The notes below the pieces were generated by a model. That model worked only from the letters and a program-made list of their open reading frames with translations. It had not been told where the DNA came from and did no database searches. From contig JAITFL010000107.1 of NCBI GenBank assembly GCA_031281385.1, forward strand, positions 1-16,635: a stretch of 16,635 nt of DNA, given 5' to 3'. Made by a program: the position numbers and the translations under genes. Shown here one piece after another: positions 1 to 7,385 of this stretch (its first letter is position 1; every line of letters starts with the position of its first letter). Source of the stretch: Holophagales bacterium. GTDB lineage: Bacteria > Acidobacteriota > Holophagae > Holophagales > Holophagaceae.

Positions 1-153
1 ATAGAATCAGCCATGATTCTATTTAGAATTGGAATGCGCGACAGGATGTCGCGCCCGAAATGCGTAGCATTTCGTGAGGCCAGGCGGGCCGCGCCCCGCC
101 GCAGCCGACTAATTCAAAAGTGCATGGACGCAATTTTGAATTAGAATTGGAAT
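1..153. repeat. Cluster of perfect hairpins bracketed by a 13-bp direct repeat
   Basis: This stretch holds five inverted repeats in a row. They are ATAGAATCA/TGATTCTAT (1-9 with 14-22), GCGCGACA/TGTCGCGC (36-43 with 47-54), CGAAATGC/GCATTTCG (56-63 with 67-74), GGCGGG/CCCGCC (83-88 with 95-100) and CTAATTCAAAA/TTTTGAATTAG (109-119 with 134-144). The last four lie between two copies of TTAGAATTGGAAT (23-35 and 141-153). No open reading frame here looks real. It could be a small REP- or MITE-like mobile element with a 13-bp target duplication, or a structured RNA. The structure is directly visible; the mobile-element reading is inference. The window edge may cut it. Confidence 0.6.
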
Positions 154-191
154 AATACAGTTTCCAAATTTTTATTGCAATTACTCCCAAC

Positions 192-271
192 AATAGCCCA
201 GCACCATCCAACGGTTTTTTGTGGCTTGTAAGCAAGAAGTCGAAATTGAAATAATCTTTGGCTGGGCTATT
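192..271. repeat. 11-bp inverted repeat overlapping the lipoprotein gene's 3' end
   Basis: AATAGCCCAGC at 192-202 is the exact reverse complement of GCTGGGCTATT at 261-271, and the second arm overlaps the stop codon of the lipoprotein gene. The loop is 58 nt, long for an intrinsic terminator, and no clean U-tract follows on the minus strand. It could protect the 3' end of the minus-strand operon transcript. The function is a guess. Confidence 0.35.
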
Positions 272-638
272 TTTCATCAATGGGTTCAGCACTCCTTTTC
301 TTACTGGTGGCAATTCCGTATGGTTTTGCTATCTCCCAAGTAGTAAAACAAGAACCGCATGTGACTTTAAGGTCATTTCTTCCTCTAAAACCGCCAAATA
401 GGAACACAGGATGAATAAGCACTGATAATACCAGATTTGCAGTAGAAAGTTTGTATCCCCTTTGATAGATGGAGAGATGGGTCGAACCACAAATGGGACA
501 CTTCATTGTGTCTGGCTCATTGGCTGAATAAAAGATTCCGCGTGGGACGTAGTTGGTGGGAGGCTTGCAGCCCAAAAGTAGCACCAGCAACACAACGCCA
601 ACAGCAAAATATGGGGTAAGCGAAATGGGTTTGTTCAT
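267..638 (-). CDS. Small predicted lipoprotein with two CxxC motifs
   Basis: A 123-residue protein of unrecognised function. The N-terminus has a hydrophobic stretch (about residues 10-23) ending in LLLGC, a good lipobox, so Cys24 is the likely lipidated residue after signal peptidase II cleavage. Downstream are CPIC and CGSC (about residues 47-97), a spacing that suggests a zinc-ribbon-like or redox-active knuckle, with a second hydrophobic stretch (LVLSVLIHPVFLFGG) between them. The start at 638 is well supported: AAGGAG lies seven bases upstream of the ATG. It is the last gene of the minus-strand run starting with the ECF sigma factor, 55 nt after the secretin-N-like gene, so it may share that transcript. 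Metal binding and membrane location are inferred from motifs only. Confidence 0.72.
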   Translation of the reverse strand: MNKPISLTPYFAVGVVLLVLLLGCKPPTNYVPRGIFYSANEPDTMKCPICGSTHLSIYQRGYKLSTANLVLSVLIHPVFLFGGFRGRNDLKVTCGSCFTTWEIAKPYGIATSKKRSAEPIDEK

Positions 639-693
639 GCTTTCTCCTTACAGAAAAACAAGGTGATTCCCTGCAGTTCATTGAAATGGCAGA

Positions 694-1587
694 TTATTCG
701 GGCTTGCTCACTGAAATTACCACAATCATCGCTATGCCCTCTCCGATCATGGTAGTCCCAATAACGACTTTTTGGCCTGGCTTTAGTTCAATCTTGGCGT
801 TCGAAATTTGTCCCCCAGCATATTGTGCCGAGAACAGTCCAGAAATGTAATCATTATATTTGTTGGAAGTTTTTAGTTCCCAAGTAAAATTTTGACCATA
901 AGTGCCAAAGTGAATATCTTTGTGCGGCCTAGTAATAGTGCCGCCCCCATACGCCTTGCCATTATCAGACACGGTCTGCATAAAGGTGCCACCATGTGCG
1001 AGAAAGCGATAATTCAATGTTTTGACAATTGTAGATGCTGTATCCTTTAGGAATGCTGGAATTTCATCACCAACTGGGTTTTTGCTGTTAGACGCCCAAA
1101 TCACGTCAAATCGCAAATCAAATTGATTTTCTTCACCAGGCTCGTCACCTGACACAGCAGTTGGCACGTCTAGCGCGGCTACGGCCCTAGTAATTGTTGC
1201 AAGCACTAAAGAGGTGTCTCTCGCGATAATGCCTTTGGCGCTTGAGGTTTCAAATGCTTCCAGTATTGTACCTTCCAATGACTTGGTTCTGAATTTTTCT
1301 AGGATTCCTGCTATTTCATAAGGATCAGCGTATTTCACCGCGAAGACCATGTCCCTAAGCTCTTCTTGCTGCACAACAGGAGGCGGCGCAGGTGGTTTTG
1401 CGGGGGGCGTTTGGGGGCTTTGCTCCTTTGCAGTGTTTGGCACCTTGGGTGGAGGAGTTTGGGGGGCCTGCTCTTTGGCCGCGCTTTGGGCCTTTGGCTG
1501 GGGCGTTGCGGCTTTTGGTGCGGCCTGCCCCAGCAACATGGGGCAAGCGGCTGACAAGATAATAGTGAATTTAGCTAGGTTGTTCAT
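694..1587 (-). CDS. Exported protein with proline-rich linker and secretin N-like domain
   Basis: A 297-residue protein with a signal peptide (residues 1 to about 22, hydrophobic core then GQAA). Residues about 23-75 are an Ala/Pro/Lys/Gln linker containing a repeated AKEQxPQTPP unit. Residues about 78-142 (starting RDMVFAVKYADPYEIAGIL, ending AALDVP) have the pattern of a secretin N1-type fold: a 'YAD..E.A.IL' start, a central strand and a terminal 'LDVP'. The remaining ~150 residues are unrecognised and end in a hydrophobic strand-rich segment. There is no secretin pore domain, so this is not a full outer-membrane secretin. AGGAG lies six bases before the ATG. The gene starts nine bases after the anti-sigma stop, so co-transcription with the sigma/anti-sigma pair is likely, and it may be a sensor or structural output of that circuit. 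The domain call is by eye. Confidence 0.75.
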   Translation of the reverse strand: MNNLAKFTIILSAACPMLLGQAAPKAATPQPKAQSAAKEQAPQTPPPKVPNTAKEQSPQTPPAKPPAPPPVVQQEELRDMVFAVKYADPYEIAGILEKFRTKSLEGTILEAFETSSAKGIIARDTSLVLATITRAVAALDVPTAVSGDEPGEENQFDLRFDVIWASNSKNPVGDEIPAFLKDTASTIVKTLNYRFLAHGGTFMQTVSDNGKAYGGGTITRPHKDIHFGTYGQNFTWELKTSNKYNDYISGLFSAQYAGGQISNAKIELKPGQKVVIGTTMIGEGIAMIVVISVSKPE

Positions 1588-1596
1588 TTGTGGCTC

Positions 1597-2286
1597 CTAA
1601 AGGGATATGGTTGATGGGTGTGGGTTGGGGAACCAAATTATCTTGATGTTTGGATCCTCTGTTTGAAATTCAATGCGCGTTATGGTGCCATCTTGCTGAA
1701 AACTTGCCGGCTGGTTCTTTGCAAGAAGGAACCCTGCGCTTTGCTTGTGGACGGCTTTGGGCTTTGCGGCCAACTGCGACAAAGACGCGGCTGGCTGAAC
1801 GCTATCAGCCAAGGGGGCGACCTGGGGCGCGGGGGCGCTGTTTGCGCCAGTTGCGCCAATTGAATCATTTGGCTCGGCGCTGGCCGAAACAGTTGCGACG
1901 CTTCCTTTTGGCAACAGATATTCCTTGCCGCCATAGAGAATGATGGCGGCGGGGATGGCGGCTGCCAGCAGCCAAGGGAGATATGGCGCCAAGTGCTTCC
2001 CGCTTTTTTTAGGGATGCTTTTTTGGGGAATGTCGGTTGTGGTCTTGCGAATCTGGGCCATGACGCTATTTCGGACACTTCTAAAGTCTTCCTGCGTGAA
2101 TGGGGAATTTGTGGCTCCGGTATTCGTGGGTTCTTTCAGCCAAGCAAGCGCCTCGGAATACCGCTTGGCTTCAATCTGGCAGGCCTGGCAGGTGTTCAAG
2201 TGTTCTTGCACCAGCTTCATTTCTTGGTTGGATAGGTCGCCGCCAACCCAGAGGGGCAGCTTTTCTGTGACGTGGGGGGAGATCAT
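1597..2286 (-). CDS. Membrane-anchored zinc-finger anti-sigma factor
   Basis: A 229-residue protein. The N-terminal cytoplasmic part carries H29-x3-C33-x2-C36 (in EHLNTCQACQ), the zinc-binding anti-sigma (ZAS, zf-HC2) motif that sequesters ECF sigma factors. A single transmembrane segment follows at about 101-119 (PYLPWLLAAAIPAAIILYGG), then an Ala/Pro/Ser-rich periplasmic region of ~100 residues without a recognised domain. The start codon overlaps the sigma gene's stop as ATGA, and AAGGAGG sits six bases upstream inside the sigma gene, so the two are translationally coupled. This is the standard arrangement of a sigma factor with its cognate inhibitor. The periplasmic signal and the protease that releases sigma are unknown. 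Confidence 0.9.
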   Translation of the reverse strand: MISPHVTEKLPLWVGGDLSNQEMKLVQEHLNTCQACQIEAKRYSEALAWLKEPTNTGATNSPFTQEDFRSVRNSVMAQIRKTTTDIPQKSIPKKSGKHLAPYLPWLLAAAIPAAIILYGGKEYLLPKGSVATVSASAEPNDSIGATGANSAPAPQVAPLADSVQPAASLSQLAAKPKAVHKQSAGFLLAKNQPASFQQDGTITRIEFQTEDPNIKIIWFPNPHPSTISL

Positions 2287-2972
2287 CTTCTGCCTCCTTC
2301 TTCCCTTTTGGGATTATGCAATAGCCGTTGGCAAAAATCCTTGACCTTGCGCCTTGCTTGCGAAATGTTCGCCCTGATGGTGCCTTCCTTTAGCCCCAAG
2401 GCTTGGGCGGCTTCTAGGGTTGACATGCCTTCTATGTCCCGCAGCATTAGGGCTGACCTCTCCGCTGGCGATAGCGCGGCAAGGGCCTTTTGAACTAGCT
2501 CCCTGCGCTGGTTCAGCAGCACAGCGTCTTCGGCTTCTAGGCTGTCGGCGGATGGGACAGATTCCAAAAGCTGCGGAGCAGAGTCGCCAATCTCCCTTTT
2601 TTTCATCTGGTCGAAACAGACATTTGCAACTATGCGCCCAATCCAGGCCGTGAAAGGCTCGCCCAGCCTGAAAGTGTCCAAAGACTTGTACGCCCTCAAA
2701 AACGCCTCTTGGCTTGCGTCCTTGGCCAGCTCTTTGTCGCCCAGCAATTTGTAAGCAAGGCCCAGCACCCTGCCCTGGGTTTCATTCATTATTTCGTCAA
2801 AGGCCCCAATGTCGCCCCGTCGTACGCGCACGATGAGGCTGTCCAAAAGATTCAAGCGGCTCAAAGTTTCGGGGGCGGGCTTTGGGGCGGACTGGAGAAT
2901 GGGTGATGCCAGCATTCTCCCCATTCCATCCATCCCCTCGGCCGCGCCCTGCATTTTCTTTTTGCCCTCCAT
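2283..2972 (-). CDS. ECF (extracytoplasmic function) RNA polymerase sigma factor
   Basis: A 229-residue sigma-70 family protein of ECF type. Region 2 (about residues 45-115) includes the core-binding and -10 recognition stretch with DASQEAFLRAYKSL and FTAWIGRIVANVCFDQMKK. Region 4 (about 155-212) includes LSPAERSALMLRDIEGMSTLEAAQALG followed by an HTH ending GTIRANISQARRKV. No region 1.1 or 3 is present, as expected for ECF factors. The N-terminal ~40 residues are unusually long and low in predicted structure. The ATG at 2972 has only a weak GGA five bases upstream. The ATG at 2954 has GGAGGG about ten bases upstream and is a realistic alternative start (223 residues). It is the first gene of the four-gene minus-strand run and is coupled to its anti-sigma factor; autoregulation is likely but no promoter was assigned. 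Confidence 0.92.
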   Translation of the reverse strand: MEGKKKMQGAAEGMDGMGRMLASPILQSAPKPAPETLSRLNLLDSLIVRVRRGDIGAFDEIMNETQGRVLGLAYKLLGDKELAKDASQEAFLRAYKSLDTFRLGEPFTAWIGRIVANVCFDQMKKREIGDSAPQLLESVPSADSLEAEDAVLLNQRRELVQKALAALSPAERSALMLRDIEGMSTLEAAQALGLKEGTIRANISQARRKVKDFCQRLLHNPKREEGGRR

Positions 2973-3012
2973 ATATATCCATACTGGATTGTGAGAAAAA
3001 GTGCAGGGGTTT

Positions 3013-3035
3013 TTTTGAAAAAAGTGTTTTCAAAA
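3013..3035. promoter_or_regulatory. A/T-rich perfect inverted repeat upstream of the sigma gene
   Basis: TTTTGAAAA (3013-3021) and TTTTCAAAA (3027-3035) are exact reverse complements around a 5-nt loop, about 40-60 nt upstream of the sigma factor start. This could be an operator for the sigma operon or simply the worn end of the dispersed repeat beginning here. No convincing -35/-10 pair was found. Confidence 0.3.
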
Positions 3036-3410
3036 TAATTTTCGCGCTCATCGAAGCCATCTCCATGCATCCGCCACTACATAGGGCAGTGAGCGAAGCG
3101 AGGACTAGGGGTCTGGGGAGTAGCGAGGGGGGGTCGCTCGCATGCGAGCGAGACCCGAGCGAATCCCCAGTTAGCATTTAGGAAGCTTTTCCATGCCACA
3201 GCGCTAAACGCAACAGGCCGAAGTATCTTCATTCGGTAGCAAAGCAGCGAATGACCTCGCTGCGTGTTCAATCGGTACGATGGGACTGCCTGGCGGACGG
3301 TTCAGCATCTAGGCGAACTCCATGAACTGGAGCATGACGAGCCAAGTAGCCGGGCCTACCCCACCAAGAAGCCTTACAGCCCAAAATCGTATGAATTTTG
3401 CAAGCGGCTC
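3020..3410 (-). repeat. Dispersed structured repeat, copy A (inverted relative to copy B)
   Basis: This fills the otherwise empty 504-nt stretch between the sigma factor and DUF4405 genes. Its reverse complement matches 8719-9030 over most of its length, with long identical runs such as CTAAATGCTAACTGGGGATTC (split across 3160-3181), CGAGGTCATTCG and CTGCCCTATGTAG. The high-coordinate end carries TTTTGCAAGCGGCTC (3396-3410), matching the family end motif; the low-coordinate end is degraded. Inside are a hairpin bounded by CTGGGGA/TCCCCAG (3113-3170) around the 18-bp palindrome TCGCTCGCATGCGAGCGA (3134-3151), and a second hairpin GCAGCGA/TCGCTGC (3244-3250 with 3257-3263). Copy A is ~80 nt longer than copy B. 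Weak ORFs across it are not supported as genes. Confidence 0.8.
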
Positions 3411-3476
3411 AAAACTTGCAGTGTTGACCATAAGCTTGGCGATGGACGAAAATATTGTTTGGGGAAGGAGAACACC

Positions 3477-3818
3477 ATGCTGATCTTGTTCAAACGCCAA
3501 TTCTGGAACCCATTGCTGGTGCTGTCGTGCGGCCTGACGATGGTTTCTGGCGTTTTTCTTTTTTTGCATTTCAATGGGCATTTCTTGATGACCATACATG
3601 AGTGGGCCGGGATCATTTTTGTCATTTCCTGTGCCGTGCATATTCTGAAAAACTTCTGGCCCCTCGTCAAAAGCCTTGGCAATCGGGCCTCGACTTGGGC
3701 GATCTTATTCATTTTGCTGCTTTCTTTTGTGCTGATGTTCATGTCCGCCAAAAGGGGCGGCAGGGGCGAGCATAGGCACGACAAGGAAGAAATATTGAAA
3801 GAGATAGGGATTCATTAG
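3477..3818 (+). CDS. Small DUF4405-type integral membrane protein
   Basis: A 113-residue protein with three predicted membrane helices (about residues 11-31, 37-58 and 73-91) and a basic, His-rich C-terminal tail (RGGRGEHRHDKEE). Histidines in IHEWAGIIFVISCAVHILKNFW sit about 14 residues apart across one helix, and another lies in FLHFNGH. This matches DUF4405 proteins, which resemble small cytochrome b-like subunits; haem binding is therefore possible but inferred. The frame stays open upstream to 3264, but the ATG at 3477 is chosen because GGGGAAGGAG (3461-3470) lies just before it and the upstream part is the dispersed repeat. It appears monocistronic: the next gene, gcvPA, starts 160 nt later after a hairpin and a tandem repeat. 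No electron-transfer partner is encoded nearby. Confidence 0.8.
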   Translation: MLILFKRQFWNPLLVLSCGLTMVSGVFLFLHFNGHFLMTIHEWAGIIFVISCAVHILKNFWPLVKSLGNRASTWAILFILLLSFVLMFMSAKRGGRGEHRHDKEEILKEIGIH

Positions 3819-3846
3819 CGCTTGGCATAGCGGAAATAAGGGCGGG

Positions 3847-3876
3847 AGCCGACAGCACTGATCTCTGTCTTGGCTT
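3847..3876 (+). terminator. Weak hairpin after the DUF4405 gene
   Basis: AGCCGACAG (3847-3855) pairs with CTGTC-TT-GGCT (3865-3875) with a two-base bulge, followed by a short interrupted T stretch. It is placed 28 nt after the stop, where a terminator would be expected, but the T-tract is poor. Confidence 0.3.
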
Positions 3877-3881
3877 TGCTG

Positions 3882-3916
3882 CAATTGACAATTGACAGTT
3901 GACAATTGACAATTGT
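3882..3916 (+). repeat. Heptamer tandem repeat, five units of CAATTGA
   Basis: Five consecutive 7-bp units: CAATTGA, CAATTGA, CAGTTGA, CAATTGA, CAATTGT. They end 62 nt upstream of the gcvPA start. The unit contains the palindrome CAATTG, so each unit reads similarly on both strands. A second heptamer array of different sequence lies at 9071-9105. Short tandem heptamers (STRR sequences) are known from heterocystous cyanobacteria; any relation is untested. They could vary in number by slippage and alter spacing ahead of gcvPA. Confidence 0.85.
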
Positions 3917-3978
3917 GGATGTGGGTTTTGCCCGCACCTATTCATTAAAGATTCAAATCCACATTTCAAGGATGTCCC

Positions 3979-5325
3979 ATGCGATACCTACCTATGGCGC
4001 CCGCTGAAGACCGCGCTATGCTTGACGCTATCGGGGTTAAGAGTCCCGAAGACCTGCTTGTCGGGATACCAGACGCGCTCCGCCTTAAGAAACCGCTGGC
4101 CCTGCCGCCAGAAGAATCAGAGCTTGGAGTTCTGAGGCAATTTGAGGCGATGGCAGGGCAAAATACTAATTTTGCCTCTCGCTTCTTGGGGGCCGGGGCC
4201 TACGCGCACTTTATCCCGGCCGCCATTGACATGCTGACTAGCCGCCAAGAGTGGTTCACGGCGTACACGCCCTACCAACCGGAAATAAGCCAAGGCACAC
4301 TGCAGCACATTTTTGAATACCAAACTCTGGTTTGCGACTTGACTGGGTTGGACGTATCAAACGCATCCATGTACGATGGCGGCACTAGCTGCGTAGAGGC
4401 CGCACTGATGGCTGTCCGCGTCCAAAAAAAGAGAAACACGATATTGGTAAGCAAGGGGCTGCACCCGCATTACGAAGAAGTGCTGCGAGCGAATATAGCC
4501 ACCCGTGACGGCCTAAAACTCGTCCAGGTCGAATTGAAGGACGGCGTGACCGACATGGGAGACCTTGCGACCAAGCTGAACCCAGACGTGGCGTGTTTCA
4601 TCGTTGGCTACCCAAACTTTTTGGGCTGCATAGAAGATTTGGGGGCCATCTCCGCCGCCGCAAAGTCAGCGGGGGTCTTGCTCATTTCTGTAACGCAGGA
4701 ATCAATGTCATTCGGCTGGCTGGAGGCTCCGGGTAAATTGGGGGCCGACATGGCCTGCGGGGAGGCCATGAGCTTTGGAAGCCCCACCAGCTTTGGCGGG
4801 CCATTCTTAGGCTTCCTCGCCACAAAAGATGGGAACAAGCGCGAGATGCCGGGGCGCATCGTAGGCCAAACCCAAGACGTAAATGGCAAGCGCGGCTTCG
4901 TGCTTACTCTGGCGAGCCGCGAACAGCACATCAGAAGGGACAAGGCCACGTCCAATATATGCTCCAACCAAGGGCTAGTCGCGCTGCGGGCAAATATCTT
5001 TCTTCAATTGGCAGGGCCAGAGGGGCTAAAGGGCCTAGCTATGCAAAACGCGTCCAAGGCCCAGTACCTAGAGTCCAAGCTGATTGGGACGGGCAAGTTT
5101 GAAAAGGTGTTCCCCGCCCCCTACTTCAATGAATTTGTGCTTAGATACAAGGGCAACGCGAGCAAGTTCCAAGAGGAATGTCTCAAAAACGGCATACTGC
5201 CGGGGCTGGCCTTGGGCCAATACTTTGCTCCGCTGGCCAATTGCATCCTGTGGTGCGCCACAGAATTGAACACCAAACAAGAAATAGACGGTCTGGCGGC
5301 GCTGGCCGCTGGCATGAAGGCTTGA
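3979..5325 (+). CDS. gcvPA: Glycine dehydrogenase (decarboxylating) subunit 1 (P-protein alpha)
   Basis: A 448-residue protein matching the usual length of GcvPA, the non-PLP-lysine half of the split P-protein of the glycine cleavage system. With GcvPB it decarboxylates glycine and passes the aminomethyl group to lipoyl-GcvH, in the cytoplasm. Recognisable stretches are the N-terminal MRYLPMAPAEDRAMLDAIG, the FLGAGAYAHFIPAAID segment, the YTPYQPEISQGTLQHIFEYQ segment, and SFGSPTSFGGPFLGFLATK followed by PGRIVGQTQDVNGKRGFVLT, all typical of the family. AAGGA about six bases upstream supports the ATG at 3979. The stop lies seven bases before gcvPB, so both are co-translated from one mRNA. No gcvH, gcvT or lpd gene is in the window. 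Confidence 0.97.
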   Translation: MRYLPMAPAEDRAMLDAIGVKSPEDLLVGIPDALRLKKPLALPPEESELGVLRQFEAMAGQNTNFASRFLGAGAYAHFIPAAIDMLTSRQEWFTAYTPYQPEISQGTLQHIFEYQTLVCDLTGLDVSNASMYDGGTSCVEAALMAVRVQKKRNTILVSKGLHPHYEEVLRANIATRDGLKLVQVELKDGVTDMGDLATKLNPDVACFIVGYPNFLGCIEDLGAISAAAKSAGVLLISVTQESMSFGWLEAPGKLGADMACGEAMSFGSPTSFGGPFLGFLATKDGNKREMPGRIVGQTQDVNGKRGFVLTLASREQHIRRDKATSNICSNQGLVALRANIFLQLAGPEGLKGLAMQNASKAQYLESKLIGTGKFEKVFPAPYFNEFVLRYKGNASKFQEECLKNGILPGLALGQYFAPLANCILWCATELNTKQEIDGLAALAAGMKA

Positions 5326-5332
5326 GGCGCGT

Positions 5333-6829
5333 ATGGCACTGATACCAAAAGAATCCCTAATTTTTGAACGCTCCGTGCCTGGCAAGGTGGGAATGGATCT
5401 GCCCAAGCTGGACGTGCCAGAGGCCACGGACACGCGCCCCGCCCACTTAAAGCGGCAAGGATTCAGCGCCCTGCCAGAAGTCAGCGAAGTAGATGTGGTG
5501 CGCCACTTCACTAGGCTGTCTAGGTGGAATTTCGGCGTGGACGACGGGCTTTATCCGCTGGGCAGTTGCACGATGAAGCACAACCCCCGCCTTGCCGAAA
5601 AAGTGGCGAGCCTGCCCGGGTTCGCCAATAGCCACCCTATGGCCCCAGCCAAGGACGTGCAGGGCAACCTGGCACTGATGTGGACGCTGCAAGAATGGCT
5701 AAAAGAAATAACAGGTCTCGACGCGGTGACGCTGCACCCTGCGGCTGGCGCACATGGCGAGTTGACGGGCGTGATGCTGATACGCGCTTGCCATATTGCA
5801 AAGGGGGCAAAACGCAGCATCATTTTGATACCAGACAGCGCACATGGAACAAACCCCGCCACAGCTGCAATGGCTGGCTATACGTGCGTTGAGGTGCCAA
5901 GCCATGTAGATGGCACCATCTCTTTTGAAGACGTGACAGACGCATCTACGGGAAAAACCAAGAAAGGGCTGTTGAGCCTTATCAAAGAGCATGGCCGCGA
6001 AATAGCGGGGATGATGATAACCAATCCCAACACCGTTGGCATCTTTGAGTATCGTATAGCCGAGATAGCCAAGCTGCTGCACGAAATTGGCGCACTGCTG
6101 TATATGGACGGGGCCAACATGAATGCCCTCGTGGGCGTGGCTAGGCCCGGAGATTTCGGCATTGACGTGATGCACATGAATTTGCACAAGACCTTTGGCA
6201 CTCCGCACGGCGGCGGCGGCCCCGGCAGCGGGCCCGTGGCCTGCACCAAAGAGCTGGAGCCTTTCCTGCCCCGTCCCATAGTGACAAAAACAGCAAACGG
6301 GTTTGATTTGGACTGGGATCGCCCAAAGAGCATAGGCAAGATACATAGCTATTTTGGCAACTTTGCGATGGAGGCGCGGGCTCTGGCCTTCTGCCTTAGC
6401 CACGGTTCCGACGGTCTCCGCACGGCCACGCTAAGGGCCTTAGTGAATGCGAATTACATCCGCAAGCAGCTGGAGGACACGTACCACCTTCAGTATTCCA
6501 CCCCCACGCTGCACGAAGTAGTCTTTGACGATGCGAACCAATCAAAGCACGGCATCACTACGCTGGATATTGCCAAGGGCTTGATAGACAGGGGTTTCCA
6601 CCCGCCCACCATCTATTTCCCGCTGGTCATCCACGGCGCCATGATGATAGAACCCACGGAGAGCGAGGACAAAGCGGAACTGGACGCCTTTATTGAGGCC
6701 ATGAAAGACATAGCGAGAGAGGCTAAAGAAAGCCCAGATACCCTAAAGCGTTCCCCGGCCAAGGCCCCCGTGGGCCGAATGGACGAAACGGCCGCGGCTA
6801 GGAAACCTGTGCTGAAGTGGACGGTCTGA
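5333..6829 (+). CDS. gcvPB: Glycine dehydrogenase (decarboxylating) subunit 2 (P-protein beta)
   Basis: A 498-residue protein, the PLP-binding half of the split glycine decarboxylase. The PLP lysine is K286 in HMNLHKTFGTPHGGGGPGSGPV (positions 6188-6190), followed by the family's glycine-rich loop. Other family stretches are YPLGSCTMKHNPR near residue 80, LHPAAGAHGELTG near 137, and DSAHGTNPATAAMAGY near 165. GAGG lies six bases before the ATG, and the gene follows gcvPA by seven bases. The last ~30 residues are a lysine/alanine-rich tail ending VLKWTV, common in this family. The subunits assemble as a heterotetramer and need GcvH as the acceptor. Confidence 0.97.
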   Translation: MALIPKESLIFERSVPGKVGMDLPKLDVPEATDTRPAHLKRQGFSALPEVSEVDVVRHFTRLSRWNFGVDDGLYPLGSCTMKHNPRLAEKVASLPGFANSHPMAPAKDVQGNLALMWTLQEWLKEITGLDAVTLHPAAGAHGELTGVMLIRACHIAKGAKRSIILIPDSAHGTNPATAAMAGYTCVEVPSHVDGTISFEDVTDASTGKTKKGLLSLIKEHGREIAGMMITNPNTVGIFEYRIAEIAKLLHEIGALLYMDGANMNALVGVARPGDFGIDVMHMNLHKTFGTPHGGGGPGSGPVACTKELEPFLPRPIVTKTANGFDLDWDRPKSIGKIHSYFGNFAMEARALAFCLSHGSDGLRTATLRALVNANYIRKQLEDTYHLQYSTPTLHEVVFDDANQSKHGITTLDIAKGLIDRGFHPPTIYFPLVIHGAMMIEPTESEDKAELDAFIEAMKDIAREAKESPDTLKRSPAKAPVGRMDETAAARKPVLKWTV

Positions 6830-6995
6830 AATCAGTTATAAGTTACGAGAGGCCGCGCAAGCGCGGCAAGTCGGACAGCCAAAAAACTCTTGCAATCCTT
6901 TGGCTTTTGAGAGACAATAGTCTTTCGCGCCCTCATAAAGGGGGTACTCCTTGCTCTGGCGCTGGGCCAGGGCTTTATATCCATAAGGAGGTTTG
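6830..6995 (+). promoter_or_regulatory. Hairpin-rich leader between gcvPB and rpsF
   Basis: This 166-nt gap holds GCCGCGC/GCGCGGC (6852-6858 with 6861-6867), AGCCAAA/TTTGGCT followed by TTTT (6877-6883 with 6899-6905), and GCGCC/GGCGC (6927-6931 with 6958-6962) enclosing AAGG/CCTT (6938-6941 with 6949-6952). The first two may terminate the gcv transcript. The last is a candidate leader structure for S6:S18 autoregulation, which is known in other bacteria, but the diagnostic loop was not confirmed. A TTGCTC-N17-TTTATA pair ends only 16 nt before the ATG, too close to be the promoter. Confidence 0.35.
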
Positions 6996-7385
6996 ATGCG
7001 CCAATATGAAAGCATCTTTATCGCCTCCCCCGAACTGACGGAAGAACAGGCGGACGAGCTTGTCAAGTACTTCGAGGGGATCATTGCCGAGCAGGGTGGC
7101 GAGCTGCTCAAGACAGACCGATGGGGCCGCAAAAAGCTGGCCTACGATGTCAGGAAGTTCAGCGAGGGGAACTATACCCTATTCGAACTGAAGGCAGGCC
7201 CAAAGCTCATAGCCGAGCTGGAGCGGCGCTACCGCAACCACGAGAACGTCATCAAATACCTTTCGGTGCGGGTTGACGAAACGCAAAAGGCCGCCTCGCG
7301 GCAAAAAGTCCGCTATGAACGCGAAAGCAAGCGCAAGGCCGTGGCGGGCATCAAAGAACGCACTCTTGAAGAGGTGATGGGATGA
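6996..7385 (+). CDS. rpsF: 30S ribosomal protein S6
   Basis: A 129-residue S6 protein. It binds S18 on the platform of the small subunit. The family core is clear: [17 protein letters not shown] at the start, [18 protein letters not shown] in the middle and [14 protein letters not shown] near residue 95. About 30 residues of basic, Arg/Lys-rich tail ([26 protein letters not shown]) extend beyond the usual end. AAGGAGG (6985-6991) precedes the ATG at 6996; a TTG at 6993 is in frame but too close to the ribosome binding site to be preferred. The stop overlaps the rpsR start as ATGA. The ssb gene often found between rpsF and rpsR is absent. Confidence 0.96.
   Translation: MRQYESIFIASPELTEEQADELVKYFEGIIAEQGGELLKTDRWGRKKLAYDVRKFSEGNYTLFELKAGPKLIAELERRYRNHENVIKYLSVRVDETQKAASRQKVRYERESKRKAVAGIKERTLEEVMG

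Noticed and set aside
3077..3271. Similar short ORFs in repeats A (minus) and B (plus, 8710-9003) sharing LRPVAF and FLNANWGF
   Set aside because: The peptides align for 37 residues and then diverge. Differences fall freely at all codon positions and there is no ribosome binding site, so similarity is explained by DNA-level repeat homology.
3264..3476. Upstream extension of the DUF4405 reading frame (71 extra residues)
   Set aside because: Most of this stretch lies in dispersed repeat A, and a strong ribosome binding site precedes the ATG at 3477.
3882..3916. CRISPR array
   Set aside because: The units are 7 bp with no spacers and no cas genes are present.
3819..3978. Glycine riboswitch upstream of gcvPA
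   Set aside because: The conserved glycine-aptamer core was not seen; the region holds one weak hairpin and the heptamer array.
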